DNA from: Ornithinimicrobium cavernae
Lineage (GTDB): Bacteria > Actinomycetota > Actinomycetes > Actinomycetales > Dermatophilaceae
NCBI RefSeq assembly: GCF_003121625.1
Contig: NZ_QDDJ01000011.1
Location: 62,001 to 126,000 of the forward strand
Direction of reading: 5' to 3'
Length of the DNA stretch: 64,000 nucleotides
Shown: positions 44,269 to 52,953 of the stretch, in pieces
Position numbering within the stretch: the stretch's first letter is position 1
Layout: each line of letters starts with the position of its first letter
Program-made: the position numbers and the translations under genes
Notes under the pieces: generated by a model
Seen by the model: only the letters and a program-made list of their open reading frames with translations
Told to the model about the DNA's origin: nothing
Databases searched by the model: none

Positions 44269-45237
44269 TCAGTCCTCCGGGTCAGGGGCCGGCTCGGCCC
44301 CCGCCGCCTCGTCGCGATCGGCCCACTCCAGCAACGGTGCCAGGTCGAAGACCGCCTCGTCGATGCCGGCGTGGAGGTCACCCACCTCGGCGTAGCGCTC
44401 CGGCATGGTCGTGATCGTGAAGTCGGCCGGGTCCACGTCCGGCACCTCGTCCCAGGTCAGGGGTGCACTGACCCGGGCGTCCGGCCGACCACGCACGGAG
44501 TAGGCCGCAGCGATCGTGTGGTCCCGGGCGTTCTGGTTGAAGTCGACGAAGACCGCCGTCGGGTCGCGGTCCTTGCGCCACCACGTGGTCGTGGCGTCCT
44601 TGGGGGCGCGCCGCTCGACCTCGCGGGCGAAGGCCAGGGCGGCCCGCCGCACGTCACCGAAGCCGTGGTCCGGCGGGATCCGCACATAGACGTGCAGACC
44701 GTGACTGCCCGTCGTCTTGGGCCAGCCGGTCGCGCCCAGCTCGTCCAGGACCTCCTGCGCCACGCCGGCCACCCGCCGGACCGTCGCGAAGTCGCACTCC
44801 TCGCCGGGGTCGAGGTCGATGCGCCACTCGTCGGGCCGCTCGACGTCGGCGCGCCGGCTGTTCCACGGGTGGAACTCGACCGTCGACATCTGCACCGCCC
44901 AGATCACGCTGGCCAGCTCGGTGACACACAGCTCGTCGGCCGTGCGGTTCCACCGGGGGAAGGTCACGTGCGCGGTCTCGACCCAGTCCGGCGCCCCGCG
45001 GGGGAGCCGCTTCTGGTGCACCTTCTCTCCCTCGATGCCCTCGGGGAACCGGTGCAGCATGCAGGGCCGCTCCCGGAGCGCGTTGACGATCCCGTCGCCG
45101 ACCGACAGGTAGTAGTTCGCGAGGTCGAGCTTGGTGTGCCCGCCCTCGGGGAAGTAGACCCGTTCGGGGTTGGAGATGCGCACCGTGCGCTCGCCCACCC
45201 GGAGCTCGGTGGAGGGTGTCCTGGACGACGCGGCCAT
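44269..45237 (-). CDS. ligD: LigD-type polymerase/primase domain protein
   Basis: This stand-alone 322-aa homologue of the polymerase domain of bacterial NHEJ protein LigD has VRISNPERVYFPEGGHTKLD at the N terminus, the metal-binding WRIDLDPGEECDF (DXD) and GSHGLHVYVRI, all family-typical. It lacks the ligase and nuclease domains of full LigD, and no Ku gene lies in the window. It may act in end joining or gap filling. ATG 45237 is chosen; ATG 45255 is possible and would overlap the divergent hydrolase start. Confidence 0.92.
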   Translation of the reverse strand: MAASSRTPSTELRVGERTVRISNPERVYFPEGGHTKLDLANYYLSVGDGIVNALRERPCMLHRFPEGIEGEKVHQKRLPRGAPDWVETAHVTFPRWNRTADELCVTELASVIWAVQMSTVEFHPWNSRRADVERPDEWRIDLDPGEECDFATVRRVAGVAQEVLDELGATGWPKTTGSHGLHVYVRIPPDHGFGDVRRAALAFAREVERRAPKDATTTWWRKDRDPTAVFVDFNQNARDHTIAAAYSVRGRPDARVSAPLTWDEVPDVDPADFTITTMPERYAEVGDLHAGIDEAVFDLAPLLEWADRDEAAGAEPAPDPED

Positions 45238-45253
45238 GCCAAGATCATTCACC

Positions 45254-46279
45254 ATGAAGGCAACCACCCGCATGGTGCAGACCGATCGTCTCAACACGTT
45301 CGTGCGGGAGGCCGGTGACCCGACGGCGCCCGTGCTCGTGCTGGTGCACGGCAACGTGAGCTCCTCGGTGTTCTTCGACGCGCTGATCAGCGAGCTGTCG
45401 GACCGCTACCGCGTCATCGCGCCCGACTACCGGGGCTACGGCGGCTCGGAGCGGCGGACGATCGACGCGACGCGGGGGATGGCGGACTTCTCCGACGACC
45501 TCGTCGCGCTGCTGGACGCGCTGGAGATCACCGGACCGGTCGACCTGCTCGGCTGGTCCGCCGGCGGCAACATCGTGCTGCAGCTGGCCATCGACCACCC
45601 CGGCCGGGTCCGCAGGCTGGTCCTGGAGGCGTGCGGCTCGCCCTACGGCTTCGGGGGCACCCACGGCACCGACGGCACCCCCAACGCCGAGGACTTCGCC
45701 GGCAGCGGTGGGGGCACCGCCAACCCGGACTTCTGCCAGCGGCTCGCGGCGGGCGACCGGGGCGAGGAACCGGCCAGCCCGCTCACCACGCTGCGGTCGT
45801 TCTACGTCCGTCCGGGTTTCACCTTCGACCCCGAGGTGGAGCAGCGCTACCTCGACGGGATGCTGGCGACCAGCGTGGGTGACGACGTCTACCCGGGTGA
45901 CAGCACCCCGTCCGACAACTGGCCCGGCCCGGCCCCCGGGACGACCGGGATGAACAACGCGCTGTCGCCGAAGTATCTGGACCAGAGCGCCTTCGCCGAC
46001 CTGGATCCGGCGCCGCCGGTGCTGTGGATCCGTGGCGCGGACGACCAGATCGTCTCTGACACCTCGATGTTCGACCTCGCCCAGCTCGGCGCACTGGGCG
46101 CCGTTCCCGGCTACCCGGGTGAGGAGGTGGCACCGCCCCAGCCGATGGTCAGCCAGCTGCGCTCCGTGCTGGAGGGTGCGGGCGAGGTCACCGAGCTGGT
46201 CTACGAGGACTGCGGCCACTCACCGCACCTGGAGCACCCGGTGCGATTCGTGCAGGATGTGCACGGCTTCCTGGAGTGA
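45254..46279 (+). CDS. Alpha/beta fold hydrolase
   Basis: This 341-aa soluble alpha/beta hydrolase has the N-terminal oxyanion-loop region VLVHGNVSSSVFF, the nucleophile elbow LLGWSAGGNIVLQLA (Ser in GWSAG, about residue 105) and the late YEDCGHSPHLEHP with the catalytic His (D/H). Substrate is unknown. It contains an insertion (about residues 135-240) forming a cap with many Gly and Pro. It is divergent from the LigD-type gene with a shared promoter gap of 16 nt, and precedes dnaG by 43 nt. Confidence 0.88.
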   Translation: MKATTRMVQTDRLNTFVREAGDPTAPVLVLVHGNVSSSVFFDALISELSDRYRVIAPDYRGYGGSERRTIDATRGMADFSDDLVALLDALEITGPVDLLGWSAGGNIVLQLAIDHPGRVRRLVLEACGSPYGFGGTHGTDGTPNAEDFAGSGGGTANPDFCQRLAAGDRGEEPASPLTTLRSFYVRPGFTFDPEVEQRYLDGMLATSVGDDVYPGDSTPSDNWPGPAPGTTGMNNALSPKYLDQSAFADLDPAPPVLWIRGADDQIVSDTSMFDLAQLGALGAVPGYPGEEVAPPQPMVSQLRSVLEGAGEVTELVYEDCGHSPHLEHPVRFVQDVHGFLE

Positions 46280-46322
46280 CGGCGGCACGGCCTAGACTCA
46301 CGGCAGAGGTGAAGGAGGGTCG

Positions 46323-48317
46323 GTGGCCGGACTGATCAGGCCCGAGGACGTGCAGGCCGTCAAGGAGCGCACCTCCATCGAGGACGTGGTGCGCGAGCAC
46401 GTCACCCTGCGCACGGCGGGCACGGGCTCCCTCAAGGGCCTGTGCCCCTTCCACGACGAGAAGAGTCCCTCCTTCAACGTGCGTCCTGCGGTCGGCGCCT
46501 GGCACTGCTTCGGCTGCGGCGAGGGGGGCGACGTCATCTCGTTCGTCATGAAGATCGACCACCTGAGCTTCGCCGAGTCGGTCGAGCGGCTCGCCGGCAA
46601 GCTCGGCATGGAGCTGCGGTATGACGAGAGCACCGGTGGTCGTGGTCGTCGCGACGGCGAGGGTGGGCTCGGGCGACGGGCGCGACTGGTGGAGGCGCAC
46701 CGCGCCGCCGCGGAGTTCTATGCGACCGCCTTCGCGGAGAGTCCCGAGGGTCAGACGGCCCGGGAGTTCCTGCACGCCAAGGGCTTCAGCAACGACGACG
46801 CGGCCGGGTTCCAGGTCGGCTACGCCCCGCAGTCCGGCGAGGCCCTGACCCGCCACCTGCGCGCCAAGGGGTTCACGGACGACGAGCTGGTGATCGGCGG
46901 TCTGTCCGCCCGGGGGAGCCGCGGCCTCTATGACCGGTTCCGCGGGCGGGTGCTGTGGCCGATCCGTGACATCACCGGCGACACGGTGGGTTTCGGTGCG
47001 CGGCGCATCTTCGACGAGGACCGGATCGCCGCGAAGTACCTCAACACGTCCGAGACCCCCATCTACCGCAAGACCTCGGTGCTCTACGGCCTGGACCTGG
47101 CCAAGAAGTCGATGGCCGAGCAGCGTCGGGCGGTGGTCGTCGAGGGCTACACCGACGTCATGGCCTGCCACCTGGCCGGCGTCGACACCGCGGTCGCGAC
47201 CTGTGGCACCGCCTTCGGCATCGACCACATCAAGATGCTGCGCCGGATCCTGCGCGATGAGCCGAGCCTGTCGCCCGCGCGGGTCGTGTTCACCTTCGAC
47301 GGCGACGCTGCCGGTCAGAAGGCCGCCATGCGCGCTTTCGCCGAGGACCAGCGGTGGGCCAGCCAGTCCTACGTGGCCGTCGCACCTGCCGGGCAGGACC
47401 CCAACGACCTGCGTCTCTCGGGCGGTGACGAGCCGGTCCGCGAGCTGGTCGAGAGCGCGGTGCCGCTGTTCGAGTTCGCGGTGCGCTCCACCATCCGGCC
47501 CTACGACCTGGACCGCGCCGAGGAGCGGGTCTCGGCGATGCGGGCGGCGGCACCGATCCTCGCGGGGATCCGCGACACGGCCCTGCGCCCGGAGTACGTC
47601 CGCACCGTGGCCGGCTGGCTCGGCATGCCCGTCGAGCGGGTGGGGGCGGAGGTGGCGCGCGCCGGTCGGGCGCCCCAGGGGCGCACCAACGGCAGGGGGC
47701 CGATGCCCCCGGCGGGACCTGCGAACGGGCACGCACCCTCGGGCGGCCACGGTCCGGCATACGGCCAGCCGTCCCACGGCGGCCCGCCGCCTCCGGACGG
47801 ACCACCCCAGGCACCGGTCCTGCCCGCTCCCGACCTGCGCGACCCTCTCGTCGCGGCCGAGCGCCAGCTCCTGCAGGTCGCCCTGCAGTTCCCCACCACG
47901 CTCGACGACCAGGCCCTGACCGCACTTCCCCCGGACGGGCTCCGCGCACCGGCCCACCGTGCCGTGCTCGAGGGCATCCTGGCAGGCGGGGGACTGGCGA
48001 CCGCTCGCACCCTCAGCACGCAGGGCTGGGCGGCCGCGGTGTCCGGTGCCACCCGGGAGGAGGCACGCGGCCTGGTCAATGAGCTCGCCGTGGCGTCCCT
48101 GCCGGTCACCCTCGACGCCGGCACAGGGCAGCCGCCGCGTCGCTACGTGGACTCCCTGGTGGACCGGGTGCTGGAGGCCGGGCTGGCGCGCCGCATCTCG
48201 GACTCGATGAGCGCGCTGCAGCGCGCCGAGCCGGGCAGCTCCCAGGAGCGGGCCCTGAACGAGCAGCTCACCGTGCTGTTCCGCGAGCGGGCGCGGCTGC
48301 GCGCCGGGATGGAGTGA
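46323..48317 (+). CDS. dnaG: DNA primase
   Basis: DnaG synthesises RNA primers at the replication fork. The 664-aa product has the CHC2 zinc ribbon (CPFHDEKSPSFNV then HCFGCGEGG, residues 40-65), the catalytic core, the TOPRIM domain (VVVEGYTDVMACHLAG, about residue 275) and a C-terminal helicase-binding domain after a Pro/Gly-rich linker (about 460-510). GTG 46323 follows GAAGGAGGG at good spacing. Its stop overlaps the start of the unknown gene downstream. Confidence 0.97.
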   Translation: MAGLIRPEDVQAVKERTSIEDVVREHVTLRTAGTGSLKGLCPFHDEKSPSFNVRPAVGAWHCFGCGEGGDVISFVMKIDHLSFAESVERLAGKLGMELRYDESTGGRGRRDGEGGLGRRARLVEAHRAAAEFYATAFAESPEGQTAREFLHAKGFSNDDAAGFQVGYAPQSGEALTRHLRAKGFTDDELVIGGLSARGSRGLYDRFRGRVLWPIRDITGDTVGFGARRIFDEDRIAAKYLNTSETPIYRKTSVLYGLDLAKKSMAEQRRAVVVEGYTDVMACHLAGVDTAVATCGTAFGIDHIKMLRRILRDEPSLSPARVVFTFDGDAAGQKAAMRAFAEDQRWASQSYVAVAPAGQDPNDLRLSGGDEPVRELVESAVPLFEFAVRSTIRPYDLDRAEERVSAMRAAAPILAGIRDTALRPEYVRTVAGWLGMPVERVGAEVARAGRAPQGRTNGRGPMPPAGPANGHAPSGGHGPAYGQPSHGGPPPPDGPPQAPVLPAPDLRDPLVAAERQLLQVALQFPTTLDDQALTALPPDGLRAPAHRAVLEGILAGGGLATARTLSTQGWAAAVSGATREEARGLVNELAVASLPVTLDAGTGQPPRRYVDSLVDRVLEAGLARRISDSMSALQRAEPGSSQERALNEQLTVLFRERARLRAGME

Positions 48318-48856
48318 GGACATTGGCGTGGGGCAGGAAGACGCAGGAGGGGCCGCCCGGAGTCGTGGTGGCCGCCGGGGTGCCGGCCCGCGACAGACTC
48401 GCGGCGGCGGCGTGGGACGAGCTCACCCAGGCGTGGGTGCTGGCGAGCCGCACGAGGCTGGCGGTCGTGGCCCAGGACGGCGAGGTGCGGCAGTCACGGC
48501 GCTGGCTGGAGGTCGACGGCGGCGCGTGGGACCCCGACTCCGACGTGCTGCGGGTGACCTGGGTGGACGGCACGACGCCGACCCGTTGGAAGTTCACCGG
48601 CCCCGGGGCGCACACGTTCACCGACGTCTTCCGTGACCGGGTCAACGCCAGCGTGGTGCTGGTGCGCGAGGTCGACCTGGGACCCGGGCGCAGGACCCGC
48701 GTCGCCATCCGCAAGGACCTCGCGACCCGGGAGCTGGTCGACCAGGTCGTGCCGGGCCGTGGGGTCCGCCCGGACGACCACGAGCTCCGTGATCAGGTCG
48801 CCGTGGCCCGCACCACCCTGCGGGACCAGACTGGCCTTCCACCCCTGGGTGCGTGA
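48314..48856 (+). CDS. Conserved protein of unknown function downstream of dnaG
   Basis: This 180-aa protein has no signal or membrane segment. The middle (residues 30-130) is beta-rich with WLEVDGGAWDPDSDVLRVTW and GAHTFTDVFRDRVNASVVL, and the C-terminal 50 residues look helical and charged. The GTG overlaps the dnaG stop (GTGA), so it is translationally coupled to primase. It may be a small accessory protein of replication or unrelated; I recognise no family. TTG 48323 is a weaker alternative start. Confidence 0.72.
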   Translation: MRTLAWGRKTQEGPPGVVVAAGVPARDRLAAAAWDELTQAWVLASRTRLAVVAQDGEVRQSRRWLEVDGGAWDPDSDVLRVTWVDGTTPTRWKFTGPGAHTFTDVFRDRVNASVVLVREVDLGPGRRTRVAIRKDLATRELVDQVVPGRGVRPDDHELRDQVAVARTTLRDQTGLPPLGA

Positions 48857-48895
48857 TAGAGTCTCTCCTCGCTGCCACCTTCGGGGTGTGCACAT

Positions 48896-48968
48896 TCCCC
48901 TGTAGCTCAATTGGCAGAGCAGCCGGCTGTTAACCGGCAGGTTGTTGGTTCGAGTCCAACCGGGGGAG
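48896..48968 (+). tRNA. tRNA-Asn (GTT)
   Basis: A 73-nt cloverleaf: acceptor TCCCCTG pairs with CGGGGGA (one T-G wobble), D-arm TAGCTCAATTGGCAGAGCA, anticodon loop CTGTTAA (GTT), T-arm GTTGGTTCGAGTCCAAC, discriminator G. CCA is not encoded. It lies 40 nt after the preceding gene and is followed by a strong terminator. It has no integrase or att-like copy nearby. Confidence 0.95.
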
Positions 48969-48997
48969 CAAGCCGACCGGGCCCCTTCCCGGACACG

Positions 48998-49036
48998 AGA
49001 ACGGCCCGGATCTGGACTCTAGATCCGGGCCGTTCT
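48998..49036 (+). terminator. Rho-independent terminator after tRNA-Asn
   Basis: A 16-bp stem (48998-49013 with 49021-49036) and 7-nt loop, followed by a pyrimidine-rich TTCTCTCT run, is the clearest intrinsic terminator in the window. It also faces the end of the minus-strand gluD gene, so it may be bidirectional. Confidence 0.9.
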
Positions 49037-49099
49037 TCTCTCTGCAAAGCACGTCCTTGAGCGGGCAGCACCCCGTGACTGGCCTGCCGCCCTTGACCG

Positions 49100-49993
49100 T
49101 CAGGCTGCGCCGCGACCCACGGCGACCGCGCCCGGGTCGACAGTCTCGTCGGCGTGGGCCACGGGGCCGGCTGTGCGCTTGCGCCGACGCTGGCGGTTCT
49201 CGAGGGCCTCGGCGACCTTGCTCAGGGTGTAGTTGATGATGATGAACAGCAGCGCCGCCACGATGTAGGCGGGCAGCGTCGCGGACTCGGCGGAGCCGAC
49301 CTGCCGGCCACGGGTGACCAGCTCGGGATAGAGGATGAGGTAGCCGAGGGCGGTGTCCTTGGTGATGACGATGACCTGGCTCACCAGGGTCGGCAGCATG
49401 GCGGTCAACGACTGCGGGATGAGGATCGAGCGACGCACCTGCGCGGGGGAGAGCCCGATCGACAGGCCTGCCTCGCGCTGCCCTGCCGGCAGGGACGCGA
49501 CCCCGTTCCGGATGACCTCGCACAGGACGGAGGAGTTGTACATCGTCAGCCCGAAGATCACGCCGATCATCGGGTTGAGCGTGTCCGGGAACCAGCCACG
49601 GTGCGCCAGGAAGTAGAAGACGAACAGCATCATGATCAGGACCGGGACGGCCCGGAAGAACTCCACGATCACGCTGGCCACCCAGCGCAGGGGACCGAGA
49701 TCCGACATCCGCGCCATGGCCAGGATGAGCGCCAGGATCATCGACAGCACGATCGAGATGGCGGCTGCGCGGACCGTGTCCCAGATCCCCGGGATGAGGT
49801 AGTTGGTCCAGGCGCTGGAGGTCAGGACCCAGTCCCAGCGCGCCGCGGACAGCTGGCCCTTCTCCTCGAGCCGTCCGTAGATGACATAGAGGAAGGCCAG
49901 GACCAGCAGGACGCCGATGACCGTCATGATCAGGTAACGGAGCCGAGCCTTCGGGCCCGGGGCGTCGAACAGGACCCGCGTGGTGTCACTCAT
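49100..49993 (-). CDS. gluD: Glutamate-type amino-acid ABC transporter permease (GluD-like)
   Basis: This 297-aa HisM/GlnP-type permease has about five membrane helices and the cytoplasmic EAA-type loop GQREAGLSIGLSPAQVRRSIL that docks with the ATPase. It is longer than GluC by an N-terminal extension and a basic C-terminal tail (RQRRRKRTAG). ATG 49993 overlaps the gluC stop (ATGA). It is the last gene of gluA-gluB-gluC-gluD as in Corynebacterium. Specificity for glutamate/aspartate is inferred from gene order. Confidence 0.9.
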   Translation of the reverse strand: MSDTTRVLFDAPGPKARLRYLIMTVIGVLLVLAFLYVIYGRLEEKGQLSAARWDWVLTSSAWTNYLIPGIWDTVRAAAISIVLSMILALILAMARMSDLGPLRWVASVIVEFFRAVPVLIMMLFVFYFLAHRGWFPDTLNPMIGVIFGLTMYNSSVLCEVIRNGVASLPAGQREAGLSIGLSPAQVRRSILIPQSLTAMLPTLVSQVIVITKDTALGYLILYPELVTRGRQVGSAESATLPAYIVAALLFIIINYTLSKVAEALENRQRRRKRTAGPVAHADETVDPGAVAVGRGAA

Positions 49994-50670
49994 CGTTTCA
50001 CCGCCAGTCGGCCGGAGAGGTAACTGGTCAGCATGCCCATCGGCAGGGTCAGGATGACGAAGCCGAGCGCCACGATGGCGAAGCCCACCATCAGCAGGGC
50101 GGGCTCGAACTCGGCGAGGGCCTTCATCCGGTAGGCCGTCTCGGCGACGCCGATGGCCGCCACGACGGTGGTGTTCTTGGTCAGGGCGATCAGCACGTTG
50201 CCCAGTGGTGTGATCGCGCCCCGGAACGCCTGGGGGAGGATCACCTGGCGCATGCTCTGGGCGAAGGTCAGCCCGATGGACCGTGCCGCCTCGGCCTGTC
50301 CCAGCGGGATCGTGTTCACCCCGCTGCGCAGGGCCTCGCAGACGAAGGCCGCGTGATAGGCGGACAAGCCCGCCACGGCCCACCGGAAGTTGTTGTCGAC
50401 CAGGAAGGTGCTCGACTCCCTCGAGGCGAGGTCGATGTTGAGCTGACCCCAGATGCCGAGGCTGCAGAGGATCACGATGAGGGTCAGGGGCGTGTTCCGC
50501 AGGAGCGTGACGTAGGCAGTGCCGACCGACTGGAAGATCTTGACCGGCGAGAGCCGCATGATGGCGACAACCGTCCCGACGACGAGGGATATCACGGCGG
50601 AGAACGCGGCCAGCTTGATGGTCATCCAGAACGCCGACAGGAGCTGGTACTCCTCGATCAGCTCGAACAT
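49990..50670 (-). CDS. gluC: Glutamate-type amino-acid ABC transporter permease (GluC-like)
   Basis: This 226-aa permease has about five helices and an EAA loop GQAEAARSIGLTFAQSMRQVIL. It pairs with gluD to form the membrane channel. It follows a hairpin (50707-50749) that separates it from gluB, which probably lowers permease output relative to the binding protein. The ATG at 50670 has a weak ribosome site. Confidence 0.91.
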   Translation of the reverse strand: MFELIEEYQLLSAFWMTIKLAAFSAVISLVVGTVVAIMRLSPVKIFQSVGTAYVTLLRNTPLTLIVILCSLGIWGQLNIDLASRESSTFLVDNNFRWAVAGLSAYHAAFVCEALRSGVNTIPLGQAEAARSIGLTFAQSMRQVILPQAFRGAITPLGNVLIALTKNTTVVAAIGVAETAYRMKALAEFEPALLMVGFAIVALGFVILTLPMGMLTSYLSGRLAVKR

Positions 50671-50706
50671 AAGACTCCCGTAGGTGACGTGGTCGGTGGA
50701 CCGGCA

Positions 50707-50749
50707 CGACCGGCATACCCTCCGTCAGGACGAGAGAGTATGCCGGTCG
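50707..50749 (-). terminator. Attenuator-like hairpin between gluB and gluC
   Basis: A 12-bp stem (50707-50718 with 50738-50749) with a 19-nt loop lies in the 88-nt gap between the binding-protein and permease genes. Each arm contains the GTATGCC/GGCATAC heptamer. Such stem-loops often reduce downstream expression or protect the upstream mRNA. Confidence 0.65.
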
Positions 50750-50758
50750 GCTAGGGGA

Positions 50759-51610
50759 TCAGGCGCAGTGGCCGCCGGCCTCGGCCGGGTTGGTCTCGGG
50801 GTTCGGGGTGTAGCCGGCGGCGCCGACGTTGTCCTCGATGATCTGCTCCATCGTGCCGTCCTCCCAGAGCTCGGTCAGCGCGGTGTTGATGTCCTCGCAG
50901 AGCTCGCTCTCCTTGTTGAGGCCGACGCCGTAGTTCTCCTCGCTGAACGGGGCACCGACGACCTTGAGCTTGCCCGCGTAGGTGTCCTGCGCGGCGAAGC
51001 CGGCCAGGATCACGTCATCGGTGGTCACGGCGTCGATGGTGCCGTTGGACAGCTGCTCGACGCACTCCGAGTAGGTGCCGTACTCCTGCAGCTGCACACC
51101 CGGGACCTCCTCCTTGACGTTCTCAGCGGAGGTGGAGCCGGTCACCGAGCAGAGGAGCTTGCCGTCCAGGTCCTCCGGGCCGGTGATGTCGCTGTCGGCG
51201 GACACCAGCAGGTCCTGGCCGGCGACGAAGTACGGGCCGGCGAACTGGACCTTCTCCTTGCGGGTGTCGGTGATCGAGTAGGTCGCGAAGATCATGTCGA
51301 CCTGGTTGGTCTCCAGCATCGTCTCGCGCTGCGCGGACGGGGACTCCTTGAACGTCACCTGGTCCTCGCTGAAGCCGAGCTTCTCGGCGACCGCGAGGGC
51401 GACGTCGACGTCCATGCCGACATACTCGTCGCCGGACTTGAGGCCCAGGCCGGGCTGGTCGAACTTGATGCCGATGGTGAGGCCGTCCTCGCCGCCGCCG
51501 CCCGGTGAGGCGCCCTCGCCGTCGTCACCGCCGTCCTCACTTCCACAGGCGCTGAGGACGAGGGCGCCGGCCGCGAGCACGGCCGCGAGTCGGAAGGGGG
51601 TGTGCTTCAT
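50759..51610 (-). CDS. gluB: Glutamate-type ABC transporter substrate-binding lipoprotein (GluB-like)
   Basis: This 283-aa extracellular receptor has a lipobox LVLSACGSED (Cys about residue 22), a Gly/Glu-rich spacer GGDDGEGASPGGGGEDG, then a SBP_bac_3 fold with LTIGIKFDQPGLGLK, VGMDVDVALAVAEKLG and FATYSITDTRKEKVQFAGPY. The gene follows gluA by 32 nt. Acidic amino acids are the likely ligand by gene order, but the binding residues were not checked in structure. Confidence 0.92.
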   Translation of the reverse strand: MKHTPFRLAAVLAAGALVLSACGSEDGGDDGEGASPGGGGEDGLTIGIKFDQPGLGLKSGDEYVGMDVDVALAVAEKLGFSEDQVTFKESPSAQRETMLETNQVDMIFATYSITDTRKEKVQFAGPYFVAGQDLLVSADSDITGPEDLDGKLLCSVTGSTSAENVKEEVPGVQLQEYGTYSECVEQLSNGTIDAVTTDDVILAGFAAQDTYAGKLKVVGAPFSEENYGVGLNKESELCEDINTALTELWEDGTMEQIIEDNVGAAGYTPNPETNPAEAGGHCA

Positions 51611-51642
51611 GAGTATCTCCTTGGTTGAGTCACGGTGGGTTG

Positions 51643-52416
51643 TCAGTGCGTGAGGATCTTGCCGAGGAAGTCCTTGGCCCGATCCGTCTGCGGGTTGCTG
51701 AAGAACTCCTCGGGGATGTTCTCCTCGAGGATGGCGCCGTCGGACATGAACACGACGCGGTCGGCGGCCTTGCGTGCGAAGCCCATCTCGTGGGTGACGA
51801 CGATCATCGTCATGCCGGACTTGGCCAGCTGGACCATCACGTCGAGCACCTCGTTGATCATCTCCGGGTCGAGGGCCGAGGTGGGCTCGTCGAAGAGCAT
51901 CACCGTGGGCTCCATCGCCAGCGAACGGGCGATGGCGACCCGCTGCTGCTGTCCGCCGGAGAGCTGGGCGGGATACTTCTCGGCCTGGTGGGCGACGCCG
52001 ACCCGGTCCAGCAGCTCCATCGCCCGCTTCTTCGCCGCGGCCGCCTTGGCTCCGCGCACCTTGATCGGGCCAAGCGTGACGTTCTCGAGGATCGTCTTGT
52101 GGGAGAAGAGGTTGAAGGACTGGAAGACCATGCCGACGTCGGCACGCAACCTCGCCAGGGCCTTGCCCTCCTCCGGGAGCGTCTCACCGTTGATGGTGAT
52201 CGACCCTGACTCGAAGGTCTCGAGCCGGTTGATGGTCCGGCACAGCGTCGACTTGCCCGAGCCGGACGGGCCGATCACCACGACGACCTCACCCTTGTGG
52301 ACCGTCAGGTTGATGTCCCTGAGCACGTGCAGGTCGCCGAAGTGCTTGTTGACGTCCTGTAGCACCACCAGCGGTTCGTTGGTGGGTCGCGGGAACCCGT
52401 TGGCATCATCGCTCAT
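51643..52416 (-). CDS. gluA: Glutamate-type ABC transporter ATP-binding protein (GluA-like)
   Basis: This 257-aa polar amino-acid ATPase has Walker [10 protein letters not shown], signature [16 protein letters not shown], Walker [15 protein letters not shown], and the switch His in [12 protein letters not shown] 52416 sits 7 nt after TAGGGT (52424-52429 on the minus strand), which indicates a leaderless operon mRNA; an upstream start (52500) would add a non-homologous leader. First gene of gluABCD. Confidence 0.94.
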   Translation of the reverse strand: MSDDANGFPRPTNEPLVVLQDVNKHFGDLHVLRDINLTVHKGEVVVVIGPSGSGKSTLCRTINRLETFESGSITINGETLPEEGKALARLRADVGMVFQSFNLFSHKTILENVTLGPIKVRGAKAAAAKKRAMELLDRVGVAHQAEKYPAQLSGGQQQRVAIARSLAMEPTVMLFDEPTSALDPEMINEVLDVMVQLAKSGMTMIVVTHEMGFARKAADRVVFMSDGAILEENIPEEFFSNPQTDRAKDFLGKILTH

Positions 52417-52423
52417 GCCAGGC

Positions 52424-52429
52424 ACCCTA
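52424..52429 (-). promoter_or_regulatory. -10 of the leaderless gluABCD promoter
   Basis: TAGGGT on the minus strand lies 7 nt before ATG 52416. The rest of the 203-nt gap to the tRNA (52430-52632) contains no gene I can support. Confidence 0.5.
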
Positions 52430-52632
52430 CTTATGTGTGCCGTCGACGCGTAGCAAATACGCGCAGCCGTGACCGAATCGAGTCCTAACAGCATCCCCAC
52501 CTCGACCAGCGCGTGGTGACGTGCCCTTTCCCTCGACCGCGCGCGTGGTGACGTGCGATCTCGACCGGACGCACGGGCGCCCGAGGCACCGACCGAATAC
52601 CTGGCCCGACCGCGTTAGGATCGTGCGGCTTG

Positions 52633-52706
52633 GGGCCAGTAGCTCAGCCGGTTAGAGCAGCGGACTCATAATCCGTCGGTCCAGGGTTCAAGCCCCTGCT
52701 GGCCCA
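52633..52706 (+). tRNA. tRNA with CAT anticodon, probably tRNA-Ile2
   Basis: A 74-nt cloverleaf with acceptor GGGCCAG/CTGGCCC, anticodon loop CTCATAA, discriminator A, and no encoded CCA. A CAT anticodon can be elongator Met, initiator Met or Ile2. The first pair is G-C, which argues against initiator. C4-G69 and C5-G68 in the acceptor stem fit TilS recognition of Ile2 (anticodon C modified to lysidine), so Ile2 is favoured over elongator Met. Confidence 0.8.
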
Positions 52707-52838
52707 CCCCGATCTGCCCTGCGCACGTCCGCTGAGCCAGCGTCTGCGCCCGACGCGGCCGCGCCGTGGTGCGAGCCCCGTGCGGTGCCTCGGTCCACGC
52801 TGCGGACGGCGTGTCGGACAGGCCGTCGCGAGTGACAC

Positions 52839-52867
52839 TTGATACTTGTGTGACAAGAGAGCACAAT
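52839..52867 (+). promoter_or_regulatory. Promoter of the DUF3145 gene with an internal inverted repeat
   Basis: TTGATA (52839-52844) and CACAAT (52862-52867) are 17 nt apart. Between them lies CTTGT-GTG-ACAAG (52845-52857), a perfect 5-bp inverted repeat in the spacer, a position at which a bound repressor would block polymerase. The gap from the tRNA (52707-52838) shows nothing else. Confidence 0.5.
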
Positions 52868-52953
52868 GGGTGACGTCACACAGCGACACCCGATCGAGTG
52901 TGGTGCCCGAGGCCGTTGGGGAAGACGTCCCTCGCACCAAACAGGAGGTCCGG

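Noticed and set aside
46188-48323. Open frame of 711 codons on the minus strand
   Set aside because: It is antisense to dnaG. Its amino-acid composition is that of a GC shadow and no domain can be seen.
48896-52706. Integrated element between the two tRNA genes
   Set aside because: The DNA between them is the normal gluABCD operon with no integrase, att repeat or change in composition.
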